A DNA stretch of 64,000 nt from Brasilonema sp. UFV-L1 (GTDB taxonomy: Bacteria > Cyanobacteriota > Cyanobacteriia > Cyanobacteriales > Nostocaceae): contig NZ_QMEA01000022.1 of NCBI RefSeq assembly GCF_012912105.1, positions 18,876-82,875 on the forward strand. The letters are read 5' to 3'. Shown here piece after piece: positions 28,945 through 39,937 of this stretch. The notes under the pieces were generated by a model. That model was not told the origin of the DNA. It did not search any database and saw only the letters and a program-made list of their open reading frames with translations. Position 1 is the first letter of the stretch. Every line of letters starts with the position of its first letter. The position numbers and the translations under genes are program-made.

Positions 28945-29886
28945 TCAATCAGGTAAATTGTGTAAAGTTATTTCTGTTCGTCCAAATCCTATTGATTCTA
29001 ATCCACCAAAATAGAATTCTTTTGGTTTAAGATTGTGAGTCTTTGAAGGAGAATTATCATTGGTAACTTGCCAGCCAGAATCTTGAATATAATCGTTCCA
29101 TTTAACATCTTTTTTAATTTTTTCTTTTTCATTATTTGGTCCTTGCTCATTAGAATGACGGCGCAGAGCAAGAGGAAATACTAAAATAGTCTTTTCTGGT
29201 AATGCTTCGACATTGAAGAAAGCTTTATCATCCACTATTTTCTCATCTTCCTTTAGTTTAACTCGACTCTGACGGTACAGAGACATATCATGAATTAGAG
29301 GCATATCAGCATCATTGACCACAACAAATCCATATTTTTGGGCTAATGCTCCCGCACACTTTTTATAAGGTAATAATTGGCTATCGGCTTTTTCTCCTAA
29401 GTTAATAAAACCCAAATTAAAAAATAGTTTTTGGGCGTTAATCCCACTGTGCATATATGGCTGAATATTTGAGCTATCTTTTCCCCCAGTAATACGATGA
29501 TATCTTTTTAAGAGCAGTGGACAAGAAACCATGACCACAGGTTGATTAGGGCAATAAACAGGCAACCAGACAACTGATGCATACTCGAATTTAACGAGTG
29601 CTTCTGTCGTCGAAATTGGCTGATCTTTTTCATCGCGATCGCTCTTTGGACGTCTCCCTCCTGGAGTATCGCCACCTTCACGTCCATACCATAAATCACA
29701 TTTTTCAGGGTTATACTCTCGCATATCCGCCCTAAATCTACCGCGAATCGAACTCCCAGGAATAATCCCTGTTTGGGTAAATTGGTCGCGGAAAATCAAG
29801 TTTAAGTTACCTGTTTCTTCCCCTGCACTCGCTCCAACATGCAGAGGTGCTAAAGTTTCAATAATGCCGTAAGCTTTTTGGTACAT
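28945..29886 (-). CDS. cmr4: Cmr4-like backbone RAMP protein
   Basis: A 313-residue RAMP. ETLAPLHVGASAG and IIPGSSIRGRFRADM are the typical N-terminal Cmr4 blocks, and the C-terminus has the glycine-rich GGLESIGFGRTEI. Cmr4 forms the repeated backbone and normally cuts target RNA with an Asp in the loop before the IPGSS block. Here that loop reads GNLNLIFRDQF, where Asn seems to stand at the usual Asp position, although the alignment is not certain. The stop overlaps the region of the cmr5 ribosome site. Confidence 0.8.
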   Translation of the reverse strand: MYQKAYGIIETLAPLHVGASAGEETGNLNLIFRDQFTQTGIIPGSSIRGRFRADMREYNPEKCDLWYGREGGDTPGGRRPKSDRDEKDQPISTTEALVKFEYASVVWLPVYCPNQPVVMVSCPLLLKRYHRITGGKDSSNIQPYMHSGINAQKLFFNLGFINLGEKADSQLLPYKKCAGALAQKYGFVVVNDADMPLIHDMSLYRQSRVKLKEDEKIVDDKAFFNVEALPEKTILVFPLALRRHSNEQGPNNEKEKIKKDVKWNDYIQDSGWQVTNDNSPSKTHNLKPKEFYFGGLESIGFGRTEITLHNLPD

Positions 29887-30045
29887 TTATATAACTCCAG
29901 TTAACAATTCAAAATTCAAAATGTGCTGCGCACCGCTGCGCTAACAAAATTCAAAATTAAAGACAGTTTCAATTGGAGATTTAAACCTCAGCTGAAACTG
30001 GGACTGCGTGTAGACGTAGGGATCTAAGCCTTGCTTAATTTACGA

Positions 30046-32975
<2,930 letters not shown>

Positions 32976-33122
32976 CTTCAAATCAAAATAGTCCACACGA
33001 ACACGCTGTGTCAAAAAGGTAAAAAAGCATAGCAGTAAATACCCAAACCTCAAAGAGTTCTTTTTATTACCTAAGTCTGGATACGCTACTTTAGGGATTT
33101 TTCCGCCTTAACGATAGAAACC

Positions 33123-34121
33123 TTAACATTTCGTCAAATGAATCAACACATCAGCCAGTGCTTTTATCATTGGACGAGTAGATAAATCCTCTCCTCGTTC
33201 TAAGTGATGAACGCTACCTGTGAGTAATGGTGCTGTTTCTAGCAGTTCGTTAGTGTTGTCCTTCCAGTCGTCAGCGAGAATAACCTCGTCTTGAGTTGCA
33301 TGTAACTGACTGTGAATCTTTGCAACAATTTTGAGATTTAAATTTTGACAAAAACCTTCCCACTCTGCAAACTTGGTTGTATCACCTGCAAGGATAACTG
33401 CGTGGGATGCTGGCTGCATGATTGTCTCATTTTCTGGAGAGATTTTACCGCCAACATCAACAATGTTAATTAACTGATTCGCACTTTTGACCCATTTTGC
33501 TGCTTCTTGTGCAAATTCTGGGGTAACATCTGTTTTATTGTTTCGCTTACAGTCTTTGGCTATTGCCTCATTATTTTCATAAGCTTGTTGATGCCAAGAC
33601 CCTTCACCATCGGGACAAGCGGTAATTACATAGGGATAAGGTGCGCCTAAAGTAAGCAAAATCGCTCTTTTTAAACCATCTCGCAAACATGATTTGCCTG
33701 ATTGTGGTGGTCCGCATAAGACGACTTTGATAATATTACGTTCTTGTTGCTTTTCTTCTGTTGCAATCACATCTCCCACTTTGGATGATGAACCGTGAGA
33801 AACGGTGACTATGTAGTTTTTGTATCTTAGTGAACCAGTTGGTGTACTAATTTTACTACCCAATTTTGGGTCGAGAACGGCGACGACCTCGTATAAATGA
33901 CCGAGTTTATGGGCGATAATATAACTGACAGCAACAGATTGCGGTCCGTCAATTAAAATACGCTTCCCTCCAGTAATTTGCCCGGAATCAATCATTTGGT
34001 TTAAGACTTCTAGGGCATCTTTAGCGATGCGATCGCCCTGTGCAAATAAAGTCCGATTAAACCCTACTCGCAACACCTCACCTTCTAACGTCATCTGGTA
34101 GCTGTACATATTATTCTGCAT
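33123..34121 (-). CDS. csx3: Csx3 fused to a P-loop ATPase domain
   Basis: The ATG at 34121 (MQNNMYSYQM) has AAAGGA upstream; the open frame continues 47 codons further but crosses a palindromic repeat. Of 332 residues, 1-118 form a Csx3 domain: GKRILIDGPQSVAVSYIIA, then HKLGHLYEVVAVLDPKLG and VTVSHG with H71, H75, D84 and H109. Csx3 proteins are ring nucleases that degrade cyclic tetra-adenylate. The C-terminal half has Walker A GPPQSGKS (137-144) and a later VDVGGK stretch. Csx3-AAA fusions are known; the ATPase role is not clear. The gene sits between the JAMM-E1 gene and cmr2, in the same direction. Confidence 0.8.
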   Translation of the reverse strand: MQNNMYSYQMTLEGEVLRVGFNRTLFAQGDRIAKDALEVLNQMIDSGQITGGKRILIDGPQSVAVSYIIAHKLGHLYEVVAVLDPKLGSKISTPTGSLRYKNYIVTVSHGSSSKVGDVIATEEKQQERNIIKVVLCGPPQSGKSCLRDGLKRAILLTLGAPYPYVITACPDGEGSWHQQAYENNEAIAKDCKRNNKTDVTPEFAQEAAKWVKSANQLINIVDVGGKISPENETIMQPASHAVILAGDTTKFAEWEGFCQNLNLKIVAKIHSQLHATQDEVILADDWKDNTNELLETAPLLTGSVHHLERGEDLSTRPMIKALADVLIHLTKC

Positions 34122-34194
34122 TGACCGTGTTCCTTTAGCAACTGATTTAATATGGCATGGGAGTGGAAAAGGCGTATTCCAGTTTGGTTGTCCC

Positions 34195-34219
34195 CCCCTC
34201 TCCTTAATAAGGAGAGGGG
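34195..34219. repeat. CCCCTCTCC-TTAATAA-GGAGAGGGG palindrome
   Basis: A 9-bp stem in the gap between the JAMM-E1 gene and csx3. Related forms are found at 36649-36672 and 49863-49887. It could attenuate or stabilise the operon transcript. Confidence 0.5.
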
Positions 34220-34269
34220 ATGGGGGTGAGGTATAAGTCATGAATACAACACGCATAACCACCTTCTAC

Positions 34270-35610
34270 TTAACAACAAAAGTAACAATCATCCGTCCGG
34301 AAATACTCAATATTAGTCTTGCGCCAATCACTACCGGGAAACTCATAAATCCAGTCAATCCCGGAATCTACATTCAAAAAACCACTCACCATCCCGTGAA
34401 TCACACCAACACCCGTACTTGCACAGATACTGTTTAGCCAAAAAACCGCTGGATCATTCACACCTTCCAAATAACCAGCACCCGCAGCCATTTGATGAAT
34501 ATCAGAAGGTGCAGACTCTAAAGCCGCGAGTTGCAGATTGATAATATTACCGCACATCAAACACCAACCACCTCCCAGAGGAGGAACAGTAATTCTGCAA
34601 TACATTCGCGGTGTGTTGTCTGGTTTCACATCTATATGAGTCCCCAGACACACCAAAGGACGCATATATTCCAACGCCAATTCTTGGGCAGTTTTTCGAG
34701 AAAGGTGATTGTCAGTTGCAACCACAATTAAATCGCAAGTTGCTATTTCTTGTTTGGCTAATTCACTTTCAATTGAGGTTGGTATTGTTTTAACACAAGA
34801 ACCTTCACGGTAAATTCTTTTGATAAGATGCTTGACATAATACACTTTATGCCATTGTTGTTCTACCATTTCTTGTGTCGCACCAGGCATTCGGTTGAGA
34901 TTAACAGTTTCCAATTTATCTGGGTCGATTAATACCCAATTCTTCACACCCAAACGCCCCAATAATTCTGCAAAAATTGAACCAATACCGCCACAACCAA
35001 TTAATGCTACTTTGAGCTGATTCAGTTGCTTTTGATTCGCTTCACCAAAGATTTTCTGGCGGGCAAACATCAAATCTGTGTTATTCATCATATCTCTATT
35101 TTCCGAGACATCAAACAAGGAATGACAGAATTTCACACTCTCAATTTTTTTTCCTTTTCTATCCCACATCCGGAATTGACAAGATTGTAAATCTTCGTCA
35201 AAGACACCCGAAATCAAGCGAGGTTTTTTGGGAAAACCAGAGGCGATAAACCGCGCATATTCCGACTCATAGCGGTCATCAATATAGGAAAAATCAGGGA
35301 TACCTTGACCTGCATGAGTATGAATGTGAACGACATCTAAACCTTCTAAGAGATGATTTTCCAGCAAATATGAATGAAAATGCTGTTTTAATACCAATCC
35401 ATTCGTCGATTGATGTTCGTAGCAGTCAGAAGAAGGAACAACCCAAGTTTTCGGAATATAGCGGATTTTGTTTTTGAAAACTTGATGACGCTGACAAAAT
35501 AAAAAACCAATGACTTCTTCATTCAACATGCGAGACTTGAGCATAGAATCCCGAAACTCAGACCACATTTTGGGTGGTATATGCAGAGAAACCTGAGCAG
35601 ATTTATTCAT
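34270..35610 (-). CDS. JAMM deubiquitinase-like and E1 (ThiF-type) activating enzyme fusion
   Basis: A 446-residue fusion. Residues 1-160 form a JAB/JAMM domain: EEVIGFLF (Glu31/32), the metal ligands in HTH (97-99) and Asp111 in FSYIDD are all present. Residues 185-446 form a ThiF/E1 domain with the ATP loop IGCGGIGSIFAELLGRLG (204-221), LIDPDKLETVNLNR and two zinc-ligand pairs, CLMC near 358 and CYFC at the C-terminus. The E1 half should adenylate a Ubl C-terminus; the JAMM half should cut Ubl-target bonds or trim the Ubl. It lies 49 bases downstream of the E2-like gene. Confidence 0.85.
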   Translation of the reverse strand: MNKSAQVSLHIPPKMWSEFRDSMLKSRMLNEEVIGFLFCQRHQVFKNKIRYIPKTWVVPSSDCYEHQSTNGLVLKQHFHSYLLENHLLEGLDVVHIHTHAGQGIPDFSYIDDRYESEYARFIASGFPKKPRLISGVFDEDLQSCQFRMWDRKGKKIESVKFCHSLFDVSENRDMMNNTDLMFARQKIFGEANQKQLNQLKVALIGCGGIGSIFAELLGRLGVKNWVLIDPDKLETVNLNRMPGATQEMVEQQWHKVYYVKHLIKRIYREGSCVKTIPTSIESELAKQEIATCDLIVVATDNHLSRKTAQELALEYMRPLVCLGTHIDVKPDNTPRMYCRITVPPLGGGWCLMCGNIINLQLAALESAPSDIHQMAAGAGYLEGVNDPAVFWLNSICASTGVGVIHGMVSGFLNVDSGIDWIYEFPGSDWRKTNIEYFRTDDCYFCC

Positions 35611-35659
35611 ATTTTGAAATTTGGAATTTGGAATTTGGAATTTTTAAGCAGCGAGTCAA

Positions 35660-36145
35660 TCAATCTTCACTATTAATCGCGTGACGGGCTGTGACAAACA
35701 AAGTCGCAAGATTATGACCTTTCTCAGGATTATGACTAGGTCTCCAAGAATTCAACCAGACATCCTGATTAAATCCTCCCCCCAATCCCACACAATACCA
35801 ATACCATCCTTGTGTACTTAAAAACGGCGCACCATAATAACTTTGTCTGGTAAAGTGATGGTCTCCTTCTCCCACCGTATTCCACGGATAATTTAGATAG
35901 CAACCAATAGGAGGAAGTCGTGGATAATCTGGTGGTAACAAAAACAAAACATCTGTGTTAGAAACGGTGAATTTTTTGGAAGACAAAGGCATTCCTTTGA
36001 TAAGAATCGCTGTATATTTGATATCGCCAACTGTCTTACTACCAACAATGACTTTCTTGGCGACTTTTTCTAACAGCTTGAGTTCTTCTATGATTCTCGT
36101 ACTCGGCTGAAAACCTGATTTCTCTTGGCTAATTGTAACTGTCAT
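35660..36145 (-). CDS. E2-like Ubl-conjugating protein (prokaryotic E2 family E type)
   Basis: A 161-residue protein. TDVLFLLPPDYPRLPPIGCYLNY (65-86) resembles the E2 YP..PP signature, and the later HHFTRQSYYGAPFLSTQGWYWYCVG and HNPEKGHNLATLF match the pattern of prokaryotic E2 family E proteins that occur next to JAB and ThiF genes. Candidate catalytic cysteines are Cys82 and Cys118. Its job would be to accept the Ubl from the E1 and pass it to a target. Position between ubl and JAMM-E1 supports the call. Confidence 0.75.
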   Translation of the reverse strand: MTVTISQEKSGFQPSTRIIEELKLLEKVAKKVIVGSKTVGDIKYTAILIKGMPLSSKKFTVSNTDVLFLLPPDYPRLPPIGCYLNYPWNTVGEGDHHFTRQSYYGAPFLSTQGWYWYCVGLGGGFNQDVWLNSWRPSHNPEKGHNLATLFVTARHAINSED

Positions 36146-36237
36146 ACTTCACCTGAAAAATAGTTATCAGTTATCAGTTCAAGAAAGCTGCTTCTGCTTG
36201 ATAACTGTTCACCTGAGTTGCACCATTCTCACCAAAC

Positions 36238-36303
36238 GTAGGGTGGGCACTGCCTACCAACATTAAAATGAGAGTTTGCGATTTTGATGGGCAGTGCCCA
36301 CCC
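36238..36303. repeat. GTGGGCACTGCC palindromic repeat, copy 2
   Basis: GTAGGGTGGGCACTGCC (36238-36254) is inverted as GGGCAGTGCCCACCC at 36289-36303. It lies between the E2 and ubl genes, so it interrupts the operon without stopping the gene order. Confidence 0.65.
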
Positions 36304-36377
36304 GAAAAAAATAGCGTTATTGATAGTGATGCATTCCGGTGAGTCACTGTTTACTGTTCACTGCGGCTGGTACTGCA

Positions 36378-36575
36378 TTACCCTTTCACAATTTTGGGCA
36401 CAGTCCAAACCTTTGAACCTTCTTTGAGCGCTTCGTTATTTTTGAGAGGACGAGTACCACCAAAACCCTCTTCCATCACATCATCTTGACCAATTTCTGG
36501 CAACTTTTTTCTTAATTCTTCAACAGTTGTACCTTCTGGTAAATCTACCAGTTTGCCATTAATAACTGCTCTCAT
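36378..36575 (-). CDS. Ubiquitin-like modifier (ThiS/MoaD/Ub-fold)
   Basis: A 65-residue protein with a beta-grasp pattern: MRAVINGKLVDLPEGTTVEE (two strands), a helix (EELRKKLPEIG), a central GGTRPLKNNEALKEGSK turn and a last strand VWTVPKIVKG. It ends in a single Gly rather than Gly-Gly, as encoded with no extension to trim. Short beta-grasp proteins beside JAMM-E1 and E2 genes are the modifiers of bacterial Ubl systems. Two copies of a palindromic repeat flank the gene. Confidence 0.75.
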   Translation of the reverse strand: MRAVINGKLVDLPEGTTVEELRKKLPEIGQDDVMEEGFGGTRPLKNNEALKEGSKVWTVPKIVKG

Positions 36576-36648
36576 TTAATTTCCTCACTGTCTTCTCAAG
36601 AGTTTGATTGGCAGAAATATGACGTTGTAAGTTTTACCCCACCCTAAC

Positions 36649-36672
36649 CCTCCCCTTATAAAGGGGAGGGAA
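36649..36672. repeat. CCCTCCCCTTATAAAGGGGAGGG palindromic family member
   Basis: A hairpin with a 9-10-bp stem (CCCTCCCCTT paired with AAGGGGAGGG) between the ubl gene and the coiled-coil gene. Related to the elements at 34195-34219 and 49863-49887. Confidence 0.5.
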
Positions 36673-36737
36673 AATATGATGTTGTTGAATTGAGTGCCCA
36701 CTCAAAATGGATATCAGCAATTTTTGTAGCAATTTTT

Positions 36738-36802
36738 GTAGGGTGGGCACTGCTTAGCGATCGCACCAAATTCCTATTTTTAGGTTATGGACAGTGCCCA
36801 CC
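36738..36802. repeat. GTGGGCACTGCC palindromic repeat, copy 3
   Basis: GTAGGGTGGGCACTGC (36738-36753) is inverted as ACAGTGCCCACC near 36791-36802. Together with copy 2 it brackets the ubl gene. Confidence 0.6.
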
Positions 36803-36844
36803 GACGTGCCCTTCCCACTAGGGTTTTGAGAATGGTGCAAGTTC

Positions 36845-37258
36845 TCAGGCAGGGAAAATATCATGCTGTTGAATTGAGGCAAACTTTAACTCTGTAGATT
36901 CCGTATGTTGTTGAGGCTGATTGTTGTCATATTCAGGTAGATTCTTCATGCTAAACAGAAACGACAAGCCTACCAAACCTATCACACTGCTAATCTTGAG
37001 AAATAGCAACTGTTTAGCTTGCTTTGATGTCATCTCCTCCAAAAAGCCAATTCTTTTATCAAGCTTTTGCACATAGGATTTAGCACTAATTACCTCCTGG
37101 GTTACTTTTTGCAAATATTGTGTGTAGTCTTGTTTGCTAAGAACAGTCACCTGAGATTCTAAAGATTCACAACGTCCAATTATTTTCTCAGTCTTTTGTG
37201 TTAGTTCTTCTAGCTGATTGAATTCTTGATTAATTAACTTGCCATTCACTGTTTTCAT
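36845..37258 (-). CDS. Coiled-coil protein with one membrane helix
   Basis: The ATG at 37258 has AGGGAG seven bases upstream, so I prefer it to 37288. The 137-residue product has a long heptad-rich coiled coil (LEELTQKTEKIIGRCESLES, then YLQKVTQEVISAKSYVQKLD), followed by one membrane helix (FLKISSVIGLVGLSFLF) and a short polar tail. It begins 33 bases after the NYN gene in the same operon. I do not recognise the family. A scaffold that brings operon products to the membrane is possible. Confidence 0.65.
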   Translation of the reverse strand: MKTVNGKLINQEFNQLEELTQKTEKIIGRCESLESQVTVLSKQDYTQYLQKVTQEVISAKSYVQKLDKRIGFLEEMTSKQAKQLLFLKISSVIGLVGLSFLFSMKNLPEYDNNQPQQHTESTELKFASIQQHDIFPA

Positions 37259-37291
37259 GAACAACTCCCTTGTTTTTTCTGACTGCATTTA

Positions 37292-37864
37292 TCAATCAAA
37301 AACATTAGAACTACCAATGCGGTGAAAGTTTTGGTTAGTATCATGTTGGTCAAATTTATCAAACACCTCAGTTAAATCCACCACACTATTAGCTGAATTT
37401 TTTAACTCACTTCCCAGAGATTGTTCGACAGAAGCGACTTCAACCCGCATTCCTCTTCTTCTGAGTTTTTCTGCTAAATAAGCAAAATCAGAATCTCCTG
37501 TCACCAAAACAACAATATCTGGTTTCACTTCTAAAGCCAATTCAATCGCATCCATCGCCATCACAACATCAACATTATTCTCGTATTCTTCTCCCTTAGC
37601 TTTACCTTCTTTAGTCACAACTAAAAAACCATTACTTCTTGCCCAGTAGATAAATTTTTCTTTACTTTTTCGCTGTTCTTCAAATCTTTCTTTTGCAGGG
37701 GGTAAACCAAGATAAATCACCATGTCTATGAGTTCTCTCCCCTCTTTTGGATCTGCTAAATAGTCCCGCACTTTATGCCAGTTTATTTTACGATTAAAAT
37801 TTTGTGCAGCCATAAAGGTGTTATCACCATCTGCAAGAATCATGACTCGACGAGGACTTATCAT
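37292..37864 (-). CDS. NYN-domain (LabA/DUF88-like) predicted RNase
   Basis: A 190-residue PIN-like NYN protein. The acidic metal-binding residues are present: ADGDN (11-15), NVDVVMAMDA near 97-106 and TGDSDF near 122. The KLRRRGMRVEVAS block follows as in LabA-like proteins. NYN proteins cut or bind RNA and are recurrent neighbours of cyanobacterial type III CRISPR loci. It is the first gene of the minus-strand operon that runs to cmr6. Confidence 0.85.
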   Translation of the reverse strand: MISPRRVMILADGDNTFMAAQNFNRKINWHKVRDYLADPKEGRELIDMVIYLGLPPAKERFEEQRKSKEKFIYWARSNGFLVVTKEGKAKGEEYENNVDVVMAMDAIELALEVKPDIVVLVTGDSDFAYLAEKLRRRGMRVEVASVEQSLGSELKNSANSVVDLTEVFDKFDQHDTNQNFHRIGSSNVFD

Positions 37865-37987
37865 ACACTTTCACCATTTCTTTTGGGTTTGTGTTTTCTT
37901 ATTTCCGATTAAAACTCATGGGTGGAAAGTGCTCTTTCCTCTACTCAAATTCCCTCGTTCTTCAGATTCTCTCGTTCTTCAGATTCT

Positions 37988-38236
37988 CTCGTTCCTATGC
38001 TCTGCATAGGAATGCCTAAAACGAGGCTCCGCCTCCCAATTATTATATTGATATTGAGGCAGAGCCTCAAGTTATGCATTCCTAGCCTCTGGCTGGGAAC
38101 GAGAAATTTCTCTCGTTTCTCTCGTTCCTATGCTCTGCATAGGAATGCCTAAAACGAGGCTCCGCCTCCCAATTATTATATTGATATTGAGGCAGAGCCT
38201 CAAGTTATGCATTCCTAGCCTCTGGCTGGGAACGAG
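37988..38236. repeat. Tandem pair of CTCGTTCC...GGAACGAG palindromic repeats
   Basis: Two nearly identical 116-bp units (37988-38103 and 38121-38236). Each begins CTCGTTCCTATGCTCTGCAT and ends TCTGGCTGGGAACGAG, with a second inverted pair (GAGGCTCCGCCTC and GAGGCAGAGCCTC) inside. A third copy lies at 63178-63287 and short relatives lie in the RT-Cas1 linker at 46401-46495. They fill the divergent promoter region between the two NYN genes. No gene is seen from 37865 to 38437. Confidence 0.75.
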
Positions 38237-38266
38237 AAATAGGATTGTTTTTGGAAATTTCACACA

Positions 38267-38317
38267 TGTAGAGACGTTGCATCCGAAAGTTCTACAAATG
38301 CATGCAACATCTCTACA
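38267..38317. repeat. TGTAGAGACGTTGCAT inverted repeat, looped copy
   Basis: TGTAGAGACGTTGCAT (38267-38282) is inverted as ATGCAACATCTCTACA at 38302-38317. It is a degenerate copy of the perfect palindrome at 25157-25186 and lies upstream of the plus-strand NYN gene. Confidence 0.5.
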
Positions 38318-38437
38318 AAGGTTACCGTTCTTGCAAATTATCTTATCTGAACGGTATTGTCCCATAACTGGAAATATCACTTTCCACCTACTCACTACAT
38401 TAAATACATGAAAGTCAAAGATTAGTGAGTCGTAGAA

Positions 38438-39397
38438 ATGAAACTTACTCAATTATTCCCAATCACATTAGTTTTATCTATGGGGTGCATCTTGACTGGA
38501 ACAACTAGCAAACAACCTCTACTGCGAGTGTTGGGTGAAATCACTGCTTTGGGAGCTATTTCTAGAGAAATGCTAGTCAAACAGCACCAACTAGATGCCA
38601 ATCACCAAAAGCAATTAACCCTCTTAACGAAAGAGAATACCTGCTTGCAAGCTAAACTCTCTGATGCACAGTGTGAATTTAATAAACTTGAGAAAAAAGT
38701 CAAAACTCAAAACACCTGTCAGCGTCTTTATCTTTCTAAAATCGATAAGTTGCAGCATCAACAAAAGGTAATTTTAGGAAATATCGCTCAACTACAAGAG
38801 AAGTTAGCTAAGAAAACGACTGCTAAATCTGAAATTGATCAACAAGTTTTTAAAAAACCATCAGTGAAATCTCTTCCCGAGACTCAAACATCGGTAACTC
38901 GTGTTTATATTGATGGCAATAATTTAAGTTTTGCTCTCGATAGCTTGCAGATTGAGGCAGATTATAATGCTTTGCGGGTAGAACTTTCTCAAAATGCAAC
39001 TGTTACCACTTTTAAATATTACACTGGTGTTCATTCACCCATGAGTGAAGGACAAAAACGTTTTATTAGTTATTTAGAACATTTGCGTTATGAAGTCATT
39101 GGACTTCCTATTTTACCTCGACCTGATAGCAAGAATGTCAAAACTGTTGGTGATGATGTCAAAATTGCTGTCGATATGTTGGGAGAAGTGAAACCGCAAG
39201 ATAAGGTGATTCTTGTGAGTGGTGATGGTGATTTTATTCCTGCTATTGAGGAACTTCAACGACGCGGTGCTCAAGTCACGGTTATTGCGAAGAAAACAAT
39301 GCTGAGTGAGCAACTTTCCCAAATAGCTGATGATGTTGTTTTGTTAGATGATATCCAATATGAAATCGCTAAATACAGAAAGTTTAATGCGGCTTAA
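38438..39397 (+). CDS. Membrane-anchored coiled-coil NYN-domain protein
   Basis: A 319-residue protein. An N-terminal hydrophobic stretch (LFPITLVLSMGCILTG, which may be an anchor or lipoprotein signal with Cys17) is followed by a coiled coil (residues 45-125). An NYN domain spans residues 155-315: VYIDGNNLSFAL, VGDDVKIAVDML and VSGDGDFIPAIEELQRRG hold the acidic sites. It is divergent from the operon that starts with the other NYN gene. The C-terminus ends FNAA with the TAA stop lying inside the end of a family-2 MITE, so the original end may have been changed by insertion. Confidence 0.8.
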   Translation: MKLTQLFPITLVLSMGCILTGTTSKQPLLRVLGEITALGAISREMLVKQHQLDANHQKQLTLLTKENTCLQAKLSDAQCEFNKLEKKVKTQNTCQRLYLSKIDKLQHQQKVILGNIAQLQEKLAKKTTAKSEIDQQVFKKPSVKSLPETQTSVTRVYIDGNNLSFALDSLQIEADYNALRVELSQNATVTTFKYYTGVHSPMSEGQKRFISYLEHLRYEVIGLPILPRPDSKNVKTVGDDVKIAVDMLGEVKPQDKVILVSGDGDFIPAIEELQRRGAQVTVIAKKTMLSEQLSQIADDVVLLDDIQYEIAKYRKFNAA

Positions 39398-39500
39398 GTA
39401 GGTGGGCGGGAAAATTTATCAGTATGTCCGCAGCGTGCCCGGAGGGCATACGAAGCGACAGCGTAGTGTAGCAATCACAAGATATGGGATTGCTTTGCTC
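39395..39500. repeat. MITE-like repeat, family 2, one-ended copy
   Basis: Starts TTAAGTAGGTGGGCGGGAAA and follows the copy at 59443-59599 for about 60 bases through TTTATCAGT and GTCCGCAGCG. It then turns into another dispersed repeat (GATATGGGATTGCTTTGCTC, 39481-39500). The right inverted end is missing. No gene is supported from 39398 to 39595. Confidence 0.5.
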
Positions 39501-39595
39501 CACTACGTTGCGCTCGCAATGACAATTCATAACCTGGATTTGATACAACTTACACATTTGGGATGCTCCCGTGCCTTGGTGCGTTCTGTTCTCAA

Positions 39596-39937
39596 CTAAA
39601 TATTCCAAAATTCCTGCGCCATTGCTTCAATCGTTCTTTCTAAAGAAGGCAAATAGTTTTCAATGACATTCCAAACAATATCAAGGTCTACACTTAGATA
39701 TTCGTGGGTTAATCTATTACGAAAGCCAGCAATATTACTCCATTCTGTCTCAGGGTATGCATTTTTCCAATCAGTTGGTAATTTTTGTACAGACTCACAC
39801 ATCACCTGAATATTTCTTCAAACTGCATCTTGGGTTTTAATATCATTAAAAAATACTTCTTTACCTTCAAATGTATATTGCTTAATTCTGTTGATACAAT
39901 CCCGAATGTGAATAAGATAAATCCGACTGTCTTTCAT
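39596..39937 (-). pseudogene. hepT: HepT-like HEPN toxin with in-frame UGA
   Basis: From ATG at 39937 the frame reads MKDSRIYLIHIRDCINRIKQ and on to DAV (residue 39), then TGA at 39818-39820, and continues in the same frame as RNIQVMCESVQKLP to the end at 39596. The stop replaces a codon in the normally conserved DAV-x-RN block. The RNase motif RNRLTHEY (Rx4HxY) is intact downstream. The start overlaps the mntA stop as ATGA. A single base change could explain the stop, giving an inactivated toxin. Re-initiation downstream could give a 69-residue piece. Confidence 0.8.

Noticed and set aside
38072..38452. 126-codon minus-strand frame
   Set aside because: Crosses two palindromic repeat units and the NYN promoter; it is the product of repeats.
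39402..39599. Plus-strand and minus-strand frames after the NYN gene
   Set aside because: They lie in a truncated MITE and a dispersed repeat and have no coding features.
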